Of a stretch of 64,000 bases of DNA, positions 47,875 through 57,584 are shown piece by piece. The DNA lies in NCBI RefSeq assembly GCF_030345715.1, contig NZ_JAUASX010000001.1, positions 62,001-126,000 of the forward strand, in the 5' to 3' direction. This DNA is from Solimonas sp. SE-A11. GTDB taxonomy: Bacteria > Pseudomonadota > Gammaproteobacteria > Nevskiales > Nevskiaceae. A model generated the notes under the pieces. The model was not told where the DNA came from. It did no database searches and worked only from the letters and a program-made list of their open reading frames with translations. Position 1 is the stretch's first letter, and every line of letters begins with the position of its first letter. Position numbers and translations under genes: made by a program.

Positions 47875-48684
47875 ATGGATGCTCCCGTACACGGCCCGGA
47901 TGCCCGCAGTGGGCTGGCGCAGGACGCGCCTGCCGGCCAGGAACTTTCGTTCAGGATTCTGTCCCTGAACACGCACAAGGGCTTCACCGTCTTCAACCGG
48001 CGCTTCGTGCTGCACGAACTGCGCGAGGCGGTGCGTGGCGTGGGCGCCGACATCGTCTTCCTGCAGGAAGTGATCGGCTCGCACCAGGAGCACTCGACCC
48101 GCTACGAGAACTGGCCGGCGATGTCGCAGTACGAGTTCCTGGCCGACACCATCTGGAAGGACTTCGCCTACGGCCGCAACGCGGTGTATCCCGCCGGCGA
48201 TCATGGCAATGCGCTGTTGTCCAAGTTTCCGATCCTGAGCTATCGCAATCTCGACGTGTCCCAGCGCGGGCCGGAACGGCGTGGCTTGCTGCATTGCGTG
48301 TTGAAGCACCCCGGCTCCGGCAAGGAGATCCACGCCATCTGCGTGCACCTGGGGCTGCGCGAGTCGCACCGCCTGGAGCAACTGCGCCTGATGTGCCGCC
48401 TGATCGACGAACTGCCGCCCGACGCGCCATTGCTGGTGGCGGGCGACTTCAACGACTGGCGACAGCGCGCGCATGAGCTGCTGCACCGGTGCTCCAGCCT
48501 GCGGGAGGTCTTCATCGAGGCCATGGGCCGCGCGGCGCGCAGCTTCCCGGTGCGCTGGCCGCTGCTTCCGCTGGACCGCATCTACGTGCGCAATGTGCGC
48601 GTGCGCGTGCCCGAGGTTCTGCACCGCAGGCCCTGGTCGCACCTGTCCGATCACGCTGCGCTGATCGCGGAGATCCAGGTATGA
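47875..48684 (+). CDS. ybhP: Endonuclease/exonuclease/phosphatase family protein, YbhP-like
   Basis: It has 269 residues. EEP-fold motifs in order are RILSLNTHKGFTVFNRRF, VFLQEVIGSH (metal Glu), GRNAVYPAGDHGNALLSKFP, HAICVHLGLRESH, LLVAGDFNDW and WSHLSDHAAL. The ATG at 47875 has GAGGGG upstream; the TTG at 47857 is rejected. Its stop overlaps the clsB start. EEP members act on nucleic acids or phospholipid headgroups; the clsB neighbour suggests lipid metabolism. Confidence 0.9.
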   Translation: MDAPVHGPDARSGLAQDAPAGQELSFRILSLNTHKGFTVFNRRFVLHELREAVRGVGADIVFLQEVIGSHQEHSTRYENWPAMSQYEFLADTIWKDFAYGRNAVYPAGDHGNALLSKFPILSYRNLDVSQRGPERRGLLHCVLKHPGSGKEIHAICVHLGLRESHRLEQLRLMCRLIDELPPDAPLLVAGDFNDWRQRAHELLHRCSSLREVFIEAMGRAARSFPVRWPLLPLDRIYVRNVRVRVPEVLHRRPWSHLSDHAALIAEIQV

Positions 48685-49919
48685 CCACCGAGCGCTGGCG
48701 TGAAGGCAACAGCCTGCGGCTGCTGGAGAATGGCGAGGAATTCTTTCCCCGCGTGTTCGAGGCGATCCGTGCGGCACGCAGCGAGGTGCTGGTGGAGACC
48801 TTCATCCTGTTCGACGACCCGGTGGGCCGCCAGTTGCGCGAGGCCCTGATCGCCGCGGCCCAGGGTGGGGCGCGGGTCGAGATCCTGATGGACCACTACG
48901 GTTCGCCGGATCTGTCGGACGAATTCCTCGGTGGCTTGGTGGGCGCCGGGGTCAGGGTGCACTTCTTCGATGCCCAGCCCAAGCTGCTGGGCTACTTCCG
49001 CGTCAATCCGCTGCGCCGCCTGCATCGAAAGCTGGTGGTGGTCGATCGCACCATCGGCTTCATCGGCGGCATCAACTACTCCTACGACCACCTGCGCGAG
49101 TACGGCCCCGAGGGCAAGCAGGACTACTCGGTGGAGGTGATGGGGCCGGTGGTGGAGGACATGCGCGAGCTGATGGAGGAAGCGCTGCAGTCGCCGGAGC
49201 GCCAGTCGCGCCGACGCCGCTTCTGGTGGCGCAGCCCCGCGCTGAAGACCTTTCCGCCCGGCACGGGCAAGGCCCGGGCGCTGCTGGTGGTGCGTGACAA
49301 CCAGGAGCATCGCGACGATATCGAGCGGTACTACCGCTCGGCCATCCGCAGCGCGCAGCGTGAGGTGATCATCGCCAACGCGTACTTCTTTCCCGGTGTG
49401 CGCCTGCTGCGCGAGATGCGCGCGGCGGCGCGGCGAGGTGTGCGCCTGGTGCTGATCCTGCAGGGTGCCCCGGACAAGGCGATCATGCGCTGGGCGGCGG
49501 TGACGCTCTATGACTATCTGCTGCGCTCCGGCGCGGTGATCTACGAGTATTGCGAGCGCCCGCTGCACGGCAAGGTCGCGGTGATCGACGACGACTGGGC
49601 CACGGTGGGCTCCAGCAACCTCGATCCCTTGAGCCTGGCGCTGAACCTGGAAGCCAACCTGCTGATCCGTGACCGCGATTTCACCGGCACCCTGCGGGAG
49701 CGCCTGCAGCACCTGATGGACCATTGCTGCCGCGAGGTGCCGCCCCCGCCTACGCCCAAGCCGCGCTGGTGGAGCCAGGCCTCTGCCTATCTGGTGTTCC
49801 GCCTGCTGCGCCGCTTCCCGCGCTGGGTAGAGGCCTTGCCGCAGCATCGCCCGAAGATCTCCGCGGCGGAGATCGCGGCGGAGCGCCACGGGGTGCAGCC
49901 GCAGCGCGACGCCGCCTAG
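48681..49919 (+). CDS. clsB: Cardiolipin synthase B
   Basis: It has 412 residues with two PLD-type HKD motifs: HRKLVVVDRTIGFIGG (from about residue 115) and HGKVAVIDDDWATVGSSN (from about 295). It follows ClsB in length and in the spacer RAARSEVLVETFILFDDPVG. It makes cardiolipin or phosphatidylglycerol from phospholipids. Its ATG overlaps the ybhP-like stop (ATGA), so both are one operon, with ybhN divergent. Confidence 0.92.
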   Translation: MTTERWREGNSLRLLENGEEFFPRVFEAIRAARSEVLVETFILFDDPVGRQLREALIAAAQGGARVEILMDHYGSPDLSDEFLGGLVGAGVRVHFFDAQPKLLGYFRVNPLRRLHRKLVVVDRTIGFIGGINYSYDHLREYGPEGKQDYSVEVMGPVVEDMRELMEEALQSPERQSRRRRFWWRSPALKTFPPGTGKARALLVVRDNQEHRDDIERYYRSAIRSAQREVIIANAYFFPGVRLLREMRAAARRGVRLVLILQGAPDKAIMRWAAVTLYDYLLRSGAVIYEYCERPLHGKVAVIDDDWATVGSSNLDPLSLALNLEANLLIRDRDFTGTLRERLQHLMDHCCREVPPPPTPKPRWWSQASAYLVFRLLRRFPRWVEALPQHRPKISAAEIAAERHGVQPQRDAA

Positions 49920-49992
49920 GGTCCCTGTTCTGGCCTTTGGCGGGGCATGCGGTTAGGCTTGTCGCTCCGCACCCCTGAAAAGCGCCTGACGC

Positions 49993-51243
49993 ATGAACCC
50001 CAGCGCCATCGAGGTCGCCGCGGCGATCATCTTCGCCGTCGCCCTGCTGCACACCTTCACTGCCAAGCTGTTCGAGCGCCTGGCCCACCACAATCCTCGC
50101 CACTCCGGCCTGCTGCACCTGCTGGGTGAGGTGGAGATCGTGTTCGGCTTCTGGGCCGCGGTGCTGATCGTGGTCATGGCGATGATGGTCGGAGGCGGCG
50201 AGGCGGTGAGCTATGCCGAGTCGCGGCACTACACCGAGCCCCTGTTCGTGTTCGCCGTGATGGTGGTGGCGGCCTCGCGCCCGGTGCTGGAGTCCGTGCG
50301 GCGACTGGTGGCCGCCGTGGCGCGAGTGCTGCCGCTGCCGACACGCCTGGCACAGGTCTGGCTGAGCCTCTCGCTGGTGCCGCTGCTGGGCTCGCTGATC
50401 ACCGAGCCGGCGGCCATGACGCTGGCGGCGCTGATGCTGATGCGCACGCTGTTCGATACGCCACTGCCGGAGCGGCTCAAGTACGCGGCACTCGGCGTGT
50501 TGTTCGTCAACATCTCCATCGGCGGCACGCTCAGCTCCTTCGCCGCGCCGCCGGTGCTGATGGTGGCGGCCACCTGGGGCTGGGACTCGATGTTCATGCT
50601 GACCCACTTCGGCTGGCGCGCCGCCTGCGCCGTGCTGATCAATGCCACGGTGCTGTGCTGGTTCATGCGCGGGCACTTGGGCGGGGATGTCCAGGAGCCG
50701 CAGGAGCGCGAGCCGGTGCCGCTGCTGGTGACACTGATCCATTTCGCCTTCCTGGCCGGCGTGGTGGTCTTCGCGCATCACCCGGTGATCTTCCTGGGGC
50801 TGTTCCTGTTCTTCCTCGGCTATACCCAGGCCTACAACACGCACCAGAACCCGCTGATCCTCAAGGAGGCCCTCCTGGTGGGCTTCTTCCTGGCCGGCCT
50901 GGTGGTGCTGGGTGGCATGCAGCAATGGTGGCTGCAGCCGATCATCTCGGGGCTGTCGCCGCTGGCGCTGTTCTTCGGCGCCACGGCGCTGACGGCGATC
51001 ACGGACAACGCCGCGCTGACCTACCTCGGCTCGCTGATCACCGGCATTTCGGACGAGGCCAAGTACATGCTGGTGGCTGGCGCGGTGACTGGAGGCGGCC
51101 TTACGGTAATCGCCAACGCGCCGAACCCGGCTGGCGTGGCGCTGCTCAAGGGCGGCTTCCGCGATGCCTCCATCGGTGCCGGCGGCCTGCTGCTGGGCGC
51201 CCTGCCGCCGACGCTGGTCTCCCTGGTGTTCTTCCTGCTTTGA
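49993..51243 (+). CDS. Putative Na+/H+ antiporter (Na_H_antiport_3-like)
   Basis: It has 416 residues and 10-12 membrane segments. Sequences such as LSLVPLLGSLITEPAAMTLA, LGVLFVNISIGGTLSSFAAP and ITDNAALTYLGSLITGISDE followed by IANAPNPAGVALLKGGF match the putative Na+/H+ antiporter family. The transported ion is inferred from the family. It is 73 bases after clsB and has its own spacing. Confidence 0.8.
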   Translation: MNPSAIEVAAAIIFAVALLHTFTAKLFERLAHHNPRHSGLLHLLGEVEIVFGFWAAVLIVVMAMMVGGGEAVSYAESRHYTEPLFVFAVMVVAASRPVLESVRRLVAAVARVLPLPTRLAQVWLSLSLVPLLGSLITEPAAMTLAALMLMRTLFDTPLPERLKYAALGVLFVNISIGGTLSSFAAPPVLMVAATWGWDSMFMLTHFGWRAACAVLINATVLCWFMRGHLGGDVQEPQEREPVPLLVTLIHFAFLAGVVVFAHHPVIFLGLFLFFLGYTQAYNTHQNPLILKEALLVGFFLAGLVVLGGMQQWWLQPIISGLSPLALFFGATALTAITDNAALTYLGSLITGISDEAKYMLVAGAVTGGGLTVIANAPNPAGVALLKGGFRDASIGAGGLLLGALPPTLVSLVFFLL

Positions 51244-51325
51244 GCGGCAGTGGCGCCTGCCGGTAGCGGAAAAAGCGAAAATACAAGCCTTGCCATCCGC
51301 CGCCTGCGGGCCTATGGTTCGCCTA

Positions 51326-51412
51326 GTTGGCGAGTAGCTTGATTTCCGGGCCGCAGCGATCTCCCAAGGGCGCTCCGGCCGGCCACCTCGCGACAGGAAG
51401 CTACTCGCCAAC
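51326..51412 (+). ncRNA. Long stem-loop upstream of tex, candidate structured RNA
   Basis: GTTGGCGAGTAGCTT (51326-51340) pairs perfectly over 15 bases with AAGCTACTCGCCAAC (51398-51412). Inside, GGCCGCAGCG (51349-51358) pairs with CGCTCCGGCC (51371-51380) with one mismatch. The 87-base element lies between the antiporter stop and tex, 66 bases before the tex start. It may be a tex leader, the antiporter's 3' end, or an inserted palindromic element. Strand is uncertain. Confidence 0.55.
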
Positions 51413-51478
51413 CCTTCCCCCTCCCAAGACGGCGCCGCGCGGCCCAGCCGCCCGGTGCGACGACTGCTTTTCATTCGC

Positions 51479-53812
51479 ATGAGCTCCACCGCAGAACGCA
51501 TCCTCCGCACGATCTCCACCGACATCGCCGCCCGCCCGCAGCAGGTTTCCGCCGCCGTGGCCCTGCTCGACGAGGGCGCCACCGTGCCCTTCATCGCGCG
51601 CTACCGCAAGGAAATCACCGGCGGTCTCGACGACACCCAGCTACGCCTGCTCGAAGAGCGCCTAGGCTATCTGCGAGAGCTGGAAGCCCGCCGCGCGGCG
51701 GTGCTGGAGTCGATCCGCTCGCAGGGCAAGCTGAGCGAGGACCTGGAGTCGCGCATCGTCGCGGTGGAGACCAAGGCCGAACTGGAAGACCTCTACCTGC
51801 CGTACAAGCCCAAGCGCCGCACCAAGGCCGAGATCTCGCGCGAGAAGGGCCTGGGCCCGCTGGCCGAGACGATCCTGGAAGACCGCAGCGTGGTGCCGGC
51901 GGAGCTGGCGGCGCAGTACCTCAATGCCGAGGTGGCCGACGTGAAGGCCGCGCTGGAGGGCGCGCGCGACATCGTCATGGAGCGCTTCGCCGAGAACGCC
52001 GAGCTGCTGGGGCGTCTGCGGTCCTACATGAAGGAACGCGCCGTGCTGCGCGCCAAGGTCTTCGAGGGCAAGGAAGAGACCGGCGCCAAGTTCTCCGACT
52101 ACTTCGCCCATCATGAGCGCTGGTCCACCATCCCCGGCCACCGCGCGCTGGCGATGCTGCGCGGCCGCAACGAGGAAGTGCTGGCCCTGGAGATCGAGGT
52201 GGATGCCGAGGATACCTCCACCTGGAAGCCGGTGGAGCGCATGGTTGCCGACGCCTTCGCGGTGAACCCGGCCAAGGGTGCCGCCGACAGCTGGCTGATG
52301 GACGTAGTGCGCTGGACCTGGCGCGTGAAGCTGTCGTTCTCGCTGTCGATGGACCTGATGACCGAGCTGCGCGAGCGCGCCGAGGAAGAGGCGATCCGCG
52401 TGTTCGCGCGCAACCTCAAGGATCTGCTGCTGGCGGCGCCTGCCGGCTCCCGCGCCACCATGGGCCTGGACCCCGGTATCCGCACCGGCGTGAAGGTGGC
52501 GGTGATCGACGGCACCGGAAAGCTGCTGGAAACCGCCACGGTCTATCCCTTCCAGCCGCGCAACGACGTGCGCGGCGCGCAGGCCGAGCTGGCGCGCCTG
52601 GTCGCCAAGCACCAGGTGCAGCTGATTGCCATCGGCAACGGTACCGCCAGCCGCGAGACCGACAAGCTGGTCGGCGAGCTGCTGCCGCTGCTGCCGGGCA
52701 GCGCGCGGCCGATCAAGGTCACGGTCAGCGAGGCGGGCGCCTCGGTGTATTCCGCGTCGGCCACCGCGGCGGCGGAGTTTCCGGACCTGGACGTGTCGCT
52801 GCGCGGCGCGGTGTCGATCGCGCGGCGCCTGCAGGACCCGCTGGCGGAGCTGGTGAAGATCGATCCCAAGTCGATCGGCGTCGGCCAGTACCAGCATGAC
52901 GTGGACCAGTACCGTCTCGCCCGAGCGCTGGACGCCGTGGTGGAAGACGCAGTGAACGCCGTGGGCGTGGACCTCAACACCGCCTCGGCGCCGCTGCTGG
53001 CGCGCGTCTCGGGATTGGGCGGCTCGCTGGCCGAGGCCATCGTCCTGCACCGCGACAGCGTCGGCGCCTTCAAGTCGCGCCGTGACCTGCTGGAAGTCTC
53101 GCGCCTGGGCCCCAAGACCTTCGAGCAGTGTGCCGGCTTCCTGCGCATCACGGAGGGCACCGAGCCGCTGGACGCATCCTCGGTGCATCCGGAAGCCTAC
53201 GGCCTGGCCGAGCGCATCGTGTCGGCCTGCGGCCGTGACCTGCGCAGCCTGATGGGCGACAGCGCCACCCTGCGCAAGCTCGACCCCAAGCGTTTCGTCG
53301 ACGACCATTTCGGCCTGCCGACGGTGCGCGACATCATCGCCGAGCTGGAGAAGCCCGGCCGCGATCCGCGCCCGGAGTTCCGCACCGCCGCCTTCGCCGA
53401 CGGCATCGACGACCTCAAGGACCTCAAGCCCGGCATGATGCTGGAGGGTACGGTGACCAACGTCGCCGCCTTCGGCGCCTTCGTCGACATCGGCGTGCAC
53501 CAGGATGGCCTGGTGCATGTCTCGCAGCTGGCCGACAAGTTCGTGAAGGACCCGCACGAGGTGGTGAAGGCCGGTGACGTGGTCAAGGTGCGCGTGGTGG
53601 AGGTGGACGTGAAGCGCAAGCGCATCGCCTTGTCGATGAAGAAGGATGATGCCGGCGCGTCGCGCGGCGGCGCTCCGGCCGAGCGCTCCTCCGGTCCGCG
53701 TGATCGTGATCGGCGCGATGCGCGACCGGCGGCGCGTCCGCCGCAGGCGCCGCCCAAGCCACAGCAGGGTTCGCTGGGTGCGGCGTTGATGGATGCGCTG
53801 AAGAAGAAGTAA
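51479..53812 (+). CDS. tex: Tex family transcription accessory protein
   Basis: It has 777 residues with the Tex layout. The N-terminal helical part has [20 protein letters not shown]. The YqgF-like RNase H-fold core starts with [19 protein letters not shown] and includes [20 protein letters not shown]. The HhH region follows ([20 protein letters not shown]). A C-terminal S1 domain ([35 protein letters not shown]) ends in a Pro/Arg tail. The ATG at 51479 is chosen over an upstream one at 51455. Tex binds RNA and affects transcription. Confidence 0.95.
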   Translation: MSSTAERILRTISTDIAARPQQVSAAVALLDEGATVPFIARYRKEITGGLDDTQLRLLEERLGYLRELEARRAAVLESIRSQGKLSEDLESRIVAVETKAELEDLYLPYKPKRRTKAEISREKGLGPLAETILEDRSVVPAELAAQYLNAEVADVKAALEGARDIVMERFAENAELLGRLRSYMKERAVLRAKVFEGKEETGAKFSDYFAHHERWSTIPGHRALAMLRGRNEEVLALEIEVDAEDTSTWKPVERMVADAFAVNPAKGAADSWLMDVVRWTWRVKLSFSLSMDLMTELRERAEEEAIRVFARNLKDLLLAAPAGSRATMGLDPGIRTGVKVAVIDGTGKLLETATVYPFQPRNDVRGAQAELARLVAKHQVQLIAIGNGTASRETDKLVGELLPLLPGSARPIKVTVSEAGASVYSASATAAAEFPDLDVSLRGAVSIARRLQDPLAELVKIDPKSIGVGQYQHDVDQYRLARALDAVVEDAVNAVGVDLNTASAPLLARVSGLGGSLAEAIVLHRDSVGAFKSRRDLLEVSRLGPKTFEQCAGFLRITEGTEPLDASSVHPEAYGLAERIVSACGRDLRSLMGDSATLRKLDPKRFVDDHFGLPTVRDIIAELEKPGRDPRPEFRTAAFADGIDDLKDLKPGMMLEGTVTNVAAFGAFVDIGVHQDGLVHVSQLADKFVKDPHEVVKAGDVVKVRVVEVDVKRKRIALSMKKDDAGASRGGAPAERSSGPRDRDRRDARPAARPPQAPPKPQQGSLGAALMDALKKK

Positions 53813-53825
53813 AGACGTTGATTCC

Positions 53826-53954
53826 CTCTCCCGATTGCGGGAGAGAGATCAAGGGAGAGGGTTTCTGCATAGCCAGGAAGGATCAGCCCAGCCGCGTTTT
53901 ACAGAACCCCTGCCCCGGCCCTACGGGCCACCCTCTCCCGCAAGCGGGAGAGGG
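53826..53954. terminator. Paired hairpins between convergent tex and desaturase genes
   Basis: CTCTCCCG (53826-53833) pairs with CGGGAGAG (53838-53845). CCCTCTCCCGC (53931-53941) pairs with GCGGGAGAGGG (53944-53954). Both lie between convergent stops and are the common CCCTCTCCCG intergenic element, here placed to act as bidirectional terminator. Confidence 0.6.
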
Positions 53955-53970
53955 GACGAGAAGACCCGCC

Positions 53971-55083
53971 TTACGCCGCTTCCGCCATCGGTTCGACCAG
54001 CGGCGCCGGCTTGCCGGGCCGGCTCGGCAGCGCATGGCGCAGGATGCGCCAGATCACCTGGCCGAACTGGCTCCATATCGACCCCGTGTTGTAGTTCTGC
54101 CCGTAGCGCTGGCAGATGGCCCGCACCTCCGGCGCCACCTGGGCATAGCGGCGCGCCGGCATGTCCGGATACAGGTGGTGCTCGATCTGGTGGCTGAGGT
54201 TGCCGGTCATGATGTGCAGCAGCTTGCCGCCGCTGAGGTTGGACGAGCCGCGCAGCTGGCGCAGGTACCAGTGGCCGCGGCTCTCGTTCTGCACCACGCT
54301 CTTGGGAAAGGTCTCGGCATCGGCGGTGAAATGGCCGCAGAAGATCACGGCGTAGGTCCACAGGTTGCGCATGCCGTTGGCCACCAGGTTGCCCAGCAGC
54401 ACCGGCAGGAAGAAGGGGCCGGCCAGCAGCGGGAACAGCACGTAGTCCTTCAGCAGCTGCCGGCCCATCTTGCGGCCCACGGGGCGGAACTCCTCGCGCA
54501 GCTCGGCCTTGGTCTTGCGCCCACTGAAGACCTTGCCCAGCTCCAGGCGCTGGATCGCCACGCCCCACTGGAACAGCAGGGCGAAGATCACCGCGATCAG
54601 CGGCTGGAACAGGTAGAAGGGGCGCCAGCGCTGCTCGGGGAACAGGCGCAACAGGCCGTAGCCGATGTCGTCGTCCATGCCGCGCACGTTGGTGTAGGTG
54701 TGGTGCTTGTAGTTGTGCGTGTGGCGCCAGTTGTCGCTGGTGCCGACGATGTCCCATTCGTAGGTCTTGCCGTTGAGGTGGGGATCGCGCATCCAGTCGT
54801 ACTGGCCGTGCATCACGTTGTGGCCCAGCTCCATGTTCTCCAGGATCTTGGACAGGCCCAGCAGCAGCGTGCCCAGCACCCAGGCCGGCGGGAACGCGCC
54901 GAAGAACAGCAGCGCGCGGCCGGCGGCCTCGGTGTAGCGCACGGCGGCGACGATGCGGCGGATGTAGCGCGCGTCCTCGGCGCCGACCTGGGCCATGGTG
55001 CGGGTGCGCAGCGCGTCGAGCTCGGCGCCGAAGGCGTCCATCTCGGCATGGGACAGCGGGCGGTTCAAGGTGGCTTGGCTCAT
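53971..55083 (-). CDS. Fatty-acid desaturase (acyl-CoA delta-9, DesB-like)
   Basis: It has 370 residues. The three His boxes of membrane desaturases are present: GHNVMH (87-92), HTHNYKHHTYTN (121-132) and HQIEHH near residue 300. Hydrophobic pairs lie around 55-80 and 160-230. The gene is three bases downstream of a flavin/iron-sulfur reductase and divergent from a TetR gene, the layout of the P. aeruginosa desT-desCB locus and of the mycobacterial DesA3 system. It inserts a double bond into acyl-CoA chains. Confidence 0.9.
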   Translation of the reverse strand: MSQATLNRPLSHAEMDAFGAELDALRTRTMAQVGAEDARYIRRIVAAVRYTEAAGRALLFFGAFPPAWVLGTLLLGLSKILENMELGHNVMHGQYDWMRDPHLNGKTYEWDIVGTSDNWRHTHNYKHHTYTNVRGMDDDIGYGLLRLFPEQRWRPFYLFQPLIAVIFALLFQWGVAIQRLELGKVFSGRKTKAELREEFRPVGRKMGRQLLKDYVLFPLLAGPFFLPVLLGNLVANGMRNLWTYAVIFCGHFTADAETFPKSVVQNESRGHWYLRQLRGSSNLSGGKLLHIMTGNLSHQIEHHLYPDMPARRYAQVAPEVRAICQRYGQNYNTGSIWSQFGQVIWRILRHALPSRPGKPAPLVEPMAEAA

Positions 55084-55085
55084 GG

Positions 55086-56153
55086 TCAGAGATCCAGGGT
55101 GAGGTCGCTGCGGGCGGCGCTGATGCAGATGCGCAGTTCGCTGCCCGGTTCGGCGAGGGTCTCGCCGCTGTTGAGGTTCTGCCCCACGCCCTCGACGAGG
55201 CGGCAGGCGCAGGTGTTGCACAGCCCCATGCGGCAGCCCGAGTCCGGGTGCAGGCCCTGGGCTTCCAGCGCCGCCAGCAGCGGCGCGCCGGAGGGCACTT
55301 CCAGCGTCTGGCCGCTGCGCAGCAGCTGCACGCGCACCGGCGCGCCGCCGGCCACGGCCTCGGGTGGGGTGAAGGCCTCGCCGTGGAAGCGCAGCGCGCG
55401 CTCCTGCGTGAGGCGGCGGGCGTCTTCCACGAAGCCGCGCGGGCCGCAGGCGAAGACCTGCAGGGCGGACAGGTCCGGCGCCACTTCGTCCAGCAGCGCG
55501 GCATCGAGGCGGCGGCCGAACTCGCCGGCCAGGCGCAGCGGTTCGCGCGTCAGCGCGAAGTGCAGGCGCAGGCGCGGCTGGCGTGCGGCCAGCTCGCGCA
55601 GCTCCTCGGCAAAGCACAGTTCGTCGCGGCGCTGGGCCCAGTACACCAGCGTGGCCTCGGCCTGCGGGTTCTGCTCCAGCGCCAGGCTCAGCGCCATCAG
55701 CGGGGTGATGCCGCTGCCGGCGGCCAGGAACAGGTAGCGGCCGGGGCCCTGCGGCAGGCTCATCTCGCCGTAGGCCTGGCCCAGCTCCACCACCGCGCCG
55801 GGGCGCAGCTCGCAGAGCGCGTTGCTGAGGCGGCCGTTCTCCACCCGCTTGATGGTCAGACGCAGGCGCCCATCCGCGCACGGCGGCCGGGTGAAGCTGT
55901 AGCTGCGCGTCAGGCGCACGCCCTCGACCTCGGCGGTGAGGTTGAGGTGCTGGCCGGGGGTGAAGCCGGCAAAGCGGCGGTTGGGCTGCAGGGTCAGGGT
56001 GACGGCGCCGCGCGCTTCCTCGCGGCGGGCGACCACGCGCGCCAGGCAGCGGTCCCAGGCCTGGATGCTGCCGAACTGGCGGCTCCAGAAATCGAAGACC
56101 GGCGCCGCGACGGCAGCACGCAGCAGACGGTTGGGGGCAGGGCTCATGGACAT
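55086..56153 (-). CDS. Ferredoxin-NAD(P)H reductase for the desaturase (DesC-like)
   Basis: It has 355 residues from the ATG at 56153 (GGAAAG upstream). FAD-binding RSYSFTRP and nucleotide-binding AAGSGITPLMAL are in the middle. The C-terminal plant-type 2Fe-2S domain has CRMGLCNTCACRL plus a late Cys in CISAAR. It passes electrons from NAD(P)H to the desaturase encoded next. The pair is one operon. Confidence 0.9.
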   Translation of the reverse strand: MSMSPAPNRLLRAAVAAPVFDFWSRQFGSIQAWDRCLARVVARREEARGAVTLTLQPNRRFAGFTPGQHLNLTAEVEGVRLTRSYSFTRPPCADGRLRLTIKRVENGRLSNALCELRPGAVVELGQAYGEMSLPQGPGRYLFLAAGSGITPLMALSLALEQNPQAEATLVYWAQRRDELCFAEELRELAARQPRLRLHFALTREPLRLAGEFGRRLDAALLDEVAPDLSALQVFACGPRGFVEDARRLTQERALRFHGEAFTPPEAVAGGAPVRVQLLRSGQTLEVPSGAPLLAALEAQGLHPDSGCRMGLCNTCACRLVEGVGQNLNSGETLAEPGSELRICISAARSDLTLDL

Positions 56154-56202
56154 TCTTTCCGGTGGCGGACGGGACCAGTATACCGGCAAAAGTACATTTG
56201 TC

Positions 56203-56216
56203 TATACAACTGTATA
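56203..56216. promoter_or_regulatory. Operator-like dyad between reductase and TetR genes
   Basis: TATACAACTGTATA is a 14-base dyad with a two-base centre, in an AT-rich patch of an otherwise GC-rich divergent spacer (56154-56241). It overlaps the likely promoters of both directions and is the natural target of the adjacent TetR/DesT-like regulator. Confidence 0.55.
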
Positions 56217-56241
56217 TTAATGATGCGCTATGATTGGGGGC

Positions 56242-56919
56242 ATGACCACCAGCACCCCGACCCGAGCCCCCAGCCGTAGCCCCCGCCGCGGGCAGGCCCC
56301 CCAGGGGCGCAAGCCGGTGATCACGCGGGACGACTTGATTGCGGCCGCGCTCAAGCTGGTGGGGCCGAACCGCAGCGTCTCGAACCTGAGCCTGCGCGAG
56401 GTAGCCCGCGAGGCGGGTATCGCGCCCAACAGTTTCTATCGCCATTTCCGTGACGTGGACGAGCTGGCCATTGCCCTGATCGACCAGGCCGGGCGCTCGC
56501 TGCGCAAGATCATCGGTGAGGCGCGCCATCGCGCCGCCAGTGGCCGCAGCATCGTGCGCAGCTCGGTGGAAACCTTCATGGAGCAGCTCAACGCCGACGA
56601 AAAGCTGCTGCACATCGTGCTGCGCGAGGGGACGGTCGGTTCCGAGGCCTTCAAGCAGGCGGTGGAGCGGGAGCTGCGGTCCTTCGAGGAAGAGCTCTGC
56701 GTGGACCTGATGCGTCTGGCGGAGCTCAACAAGCTGCCAATCTACGAGCCGCGACTGGTGGCCAAGGCGATCACGCGCTTGGTCTTCGCCATGGGCACCA
56801 CCGCCATGGACCTGCCGCCGGATCGTCACCCGGAGCTGGTCGAGGAGATGGTGAAGATCCTGCGCATGATCATGGTCGGCACGCAGACCATGGCGAAAGA
56901 AGGCATCGTCGCGGATTGA
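56242..56919 (+). CDS. TetR-family regulator, DesT/FabR-like
   Basis: It has 225 residues from the ATG at 56242, which has GGGGG just upstream; an in-frame ATG at 56230 is also possible. The helix-turn-helix reads SNLSLREVAREAGIAPNSFY (about 45-64), followed by RHFRDVDELAIALIDQAGRS. This N-terminal sequence is very close in style to FabR/DesT, which sense acyl-CoA saturation. It should control the divergent desaturase operon and thus membrane fluidity. Confidence 0.88.
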   Translation: MTTSTPTRAPSRSPRRGQAPQGRKPVITRDDLIAAALKLVGPNRSVSNLSLREVAREAGIAPNSFYRHFRDVDELAIALIDQAGRSLRKIIGEARHRAASGRSIVRSSVETFMEQLNADEKLLHIVLREGTVGSEAFKQAVERELRSFEEELCVDLMRLAELNKLPIYEPRLVAKAITRLVFAMGTTAMDLPPDRHPELVEEMVKILRMIMVGTQTMAKEGIVAD

Positions 56920-56925
56920 TCGGTT

Positions 56926-56999
56926 GCAGGAGCGGCGATCAGCCGCGAACGCCGGTCAACACCATCACCCATGCTCGCGGCTGACAGCCGCTCCTACGA
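56926..56999. repeat. REP-like inverted pair
   Basis: GCAGGAGCGGCGATCAGCC (56926-56944, continuing GCGA) and its inverted partner starting TCGCGGCTGACAGCCGCTCC (56975-56994, continuing TACGA) form a BIME-like pair. The GTAGGAGCGGC...CAGCCGCGA type is scattered in pseudomonads and xanthomonads. It provides the stop codon region of the minus-strand gene. Confidence 0.75.
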
Positions 57000-57584
57000 G
57001 TGGTTCAGTTTCTCGTAGTCGTCCCGCGTATCCACGTCCACTGCCGCCTCCGGCATGTCCACGCGCAGCAGTTCCTGCGCCTGCCGCTCCAGCAGCCCGC
57101 GCGCGCCCTGCGGGCCCGACCAGCCGGACAGTTCCTCATACCAGGCCCTCGGGAAAACGCAGGGTGGCCCCAGGGCATCGCCATGCGCGGCGGCCGCCAT
57201 GCGCTGCGGTGCGCGCTGCCAGGCCTCCAGCAGCAGAAGCAACTGCGGCGCCTGTATCCGGGGCTGGTCCGCCAGGCAGACCAGCGCGGCCTGCGAGTCG
57301 CCGCCTAGCAGGTGGCGGAAGCCGCAGCCCAGCGAACTCCCCATGCCCTGCGACCACGCTTGGTTATGCAGCAAGGTCAGTGGCAGGCCCTCGAGTGCCG
57401 CGGCCACCTCGGCGGCGTAGGCGCCGGTGACCACCGTCAGCGACAGGCCGGCGTCGAGCACGGCCTGCGCGGCGCGGCGCACCATCGCCTGGCCGGTGAG
57501 CGGCGCGAGCTGCTTGGCGCTGCCGAAGCGGCTGGCGTTGCCGGCCGCCAGCAGCAGGGCATGGACTCGCGGTGCTTCGGCCAT
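56994..57584 (-). CDS. Molybdenum cofactor cytidylyltransferase-like protein (MocA/MobA family)
   Basis: It has 196 residues. The nucleotidyl-transferase start LLLAAGNASRFGSAKQLAPL is followed by TVVTGAYAAEVAAALEGLPL, the metal site LVCLADQPRI and a C-terminal region with VDVDTRDDYEKL. MocA-type enzymes add CMP to molybdopterin for xanthine-dehydrogenase-family enzymes. Its ATG overlaps the XdhC stop (ATGA), and the oxidoreductase genes lie upstream on the same strand. Confidence 0.87.
   Translation of the reverse strand: MAEAPRVHALLLAAGNASRFGSAKQLAPLTGQAMVRRAAQAVLDAGLSLTVVTGAYAAEVAAALEGLPLTLLHNQAWSQGMGSSLGCGFRHLLGGDSQAALVCLADQPRIQAPQLLLLLEAWQRAPQRMAAAAHGDALGPPCVFPRAWYEELSGWSGPQGARGLLERQAQELLRVDMPEAAVDVDTRDDYEKLNHS

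Noticed and set aside
51326-51412. yybP-ykoY-type metal riboswitch
   Set aside because: GGCGAGTAGC recalls that class, but here it pairs fully with a distant 3' arm and the other conserved bases are not visible.
53971-56829. 952-residue read-through ORF joining reductase-region sequence to the desaturase
   Set aside because: The real desaturase starts at 55083 and the reductase is in another frame. The extension reads as out-of-frame Pro/Arg sequence.
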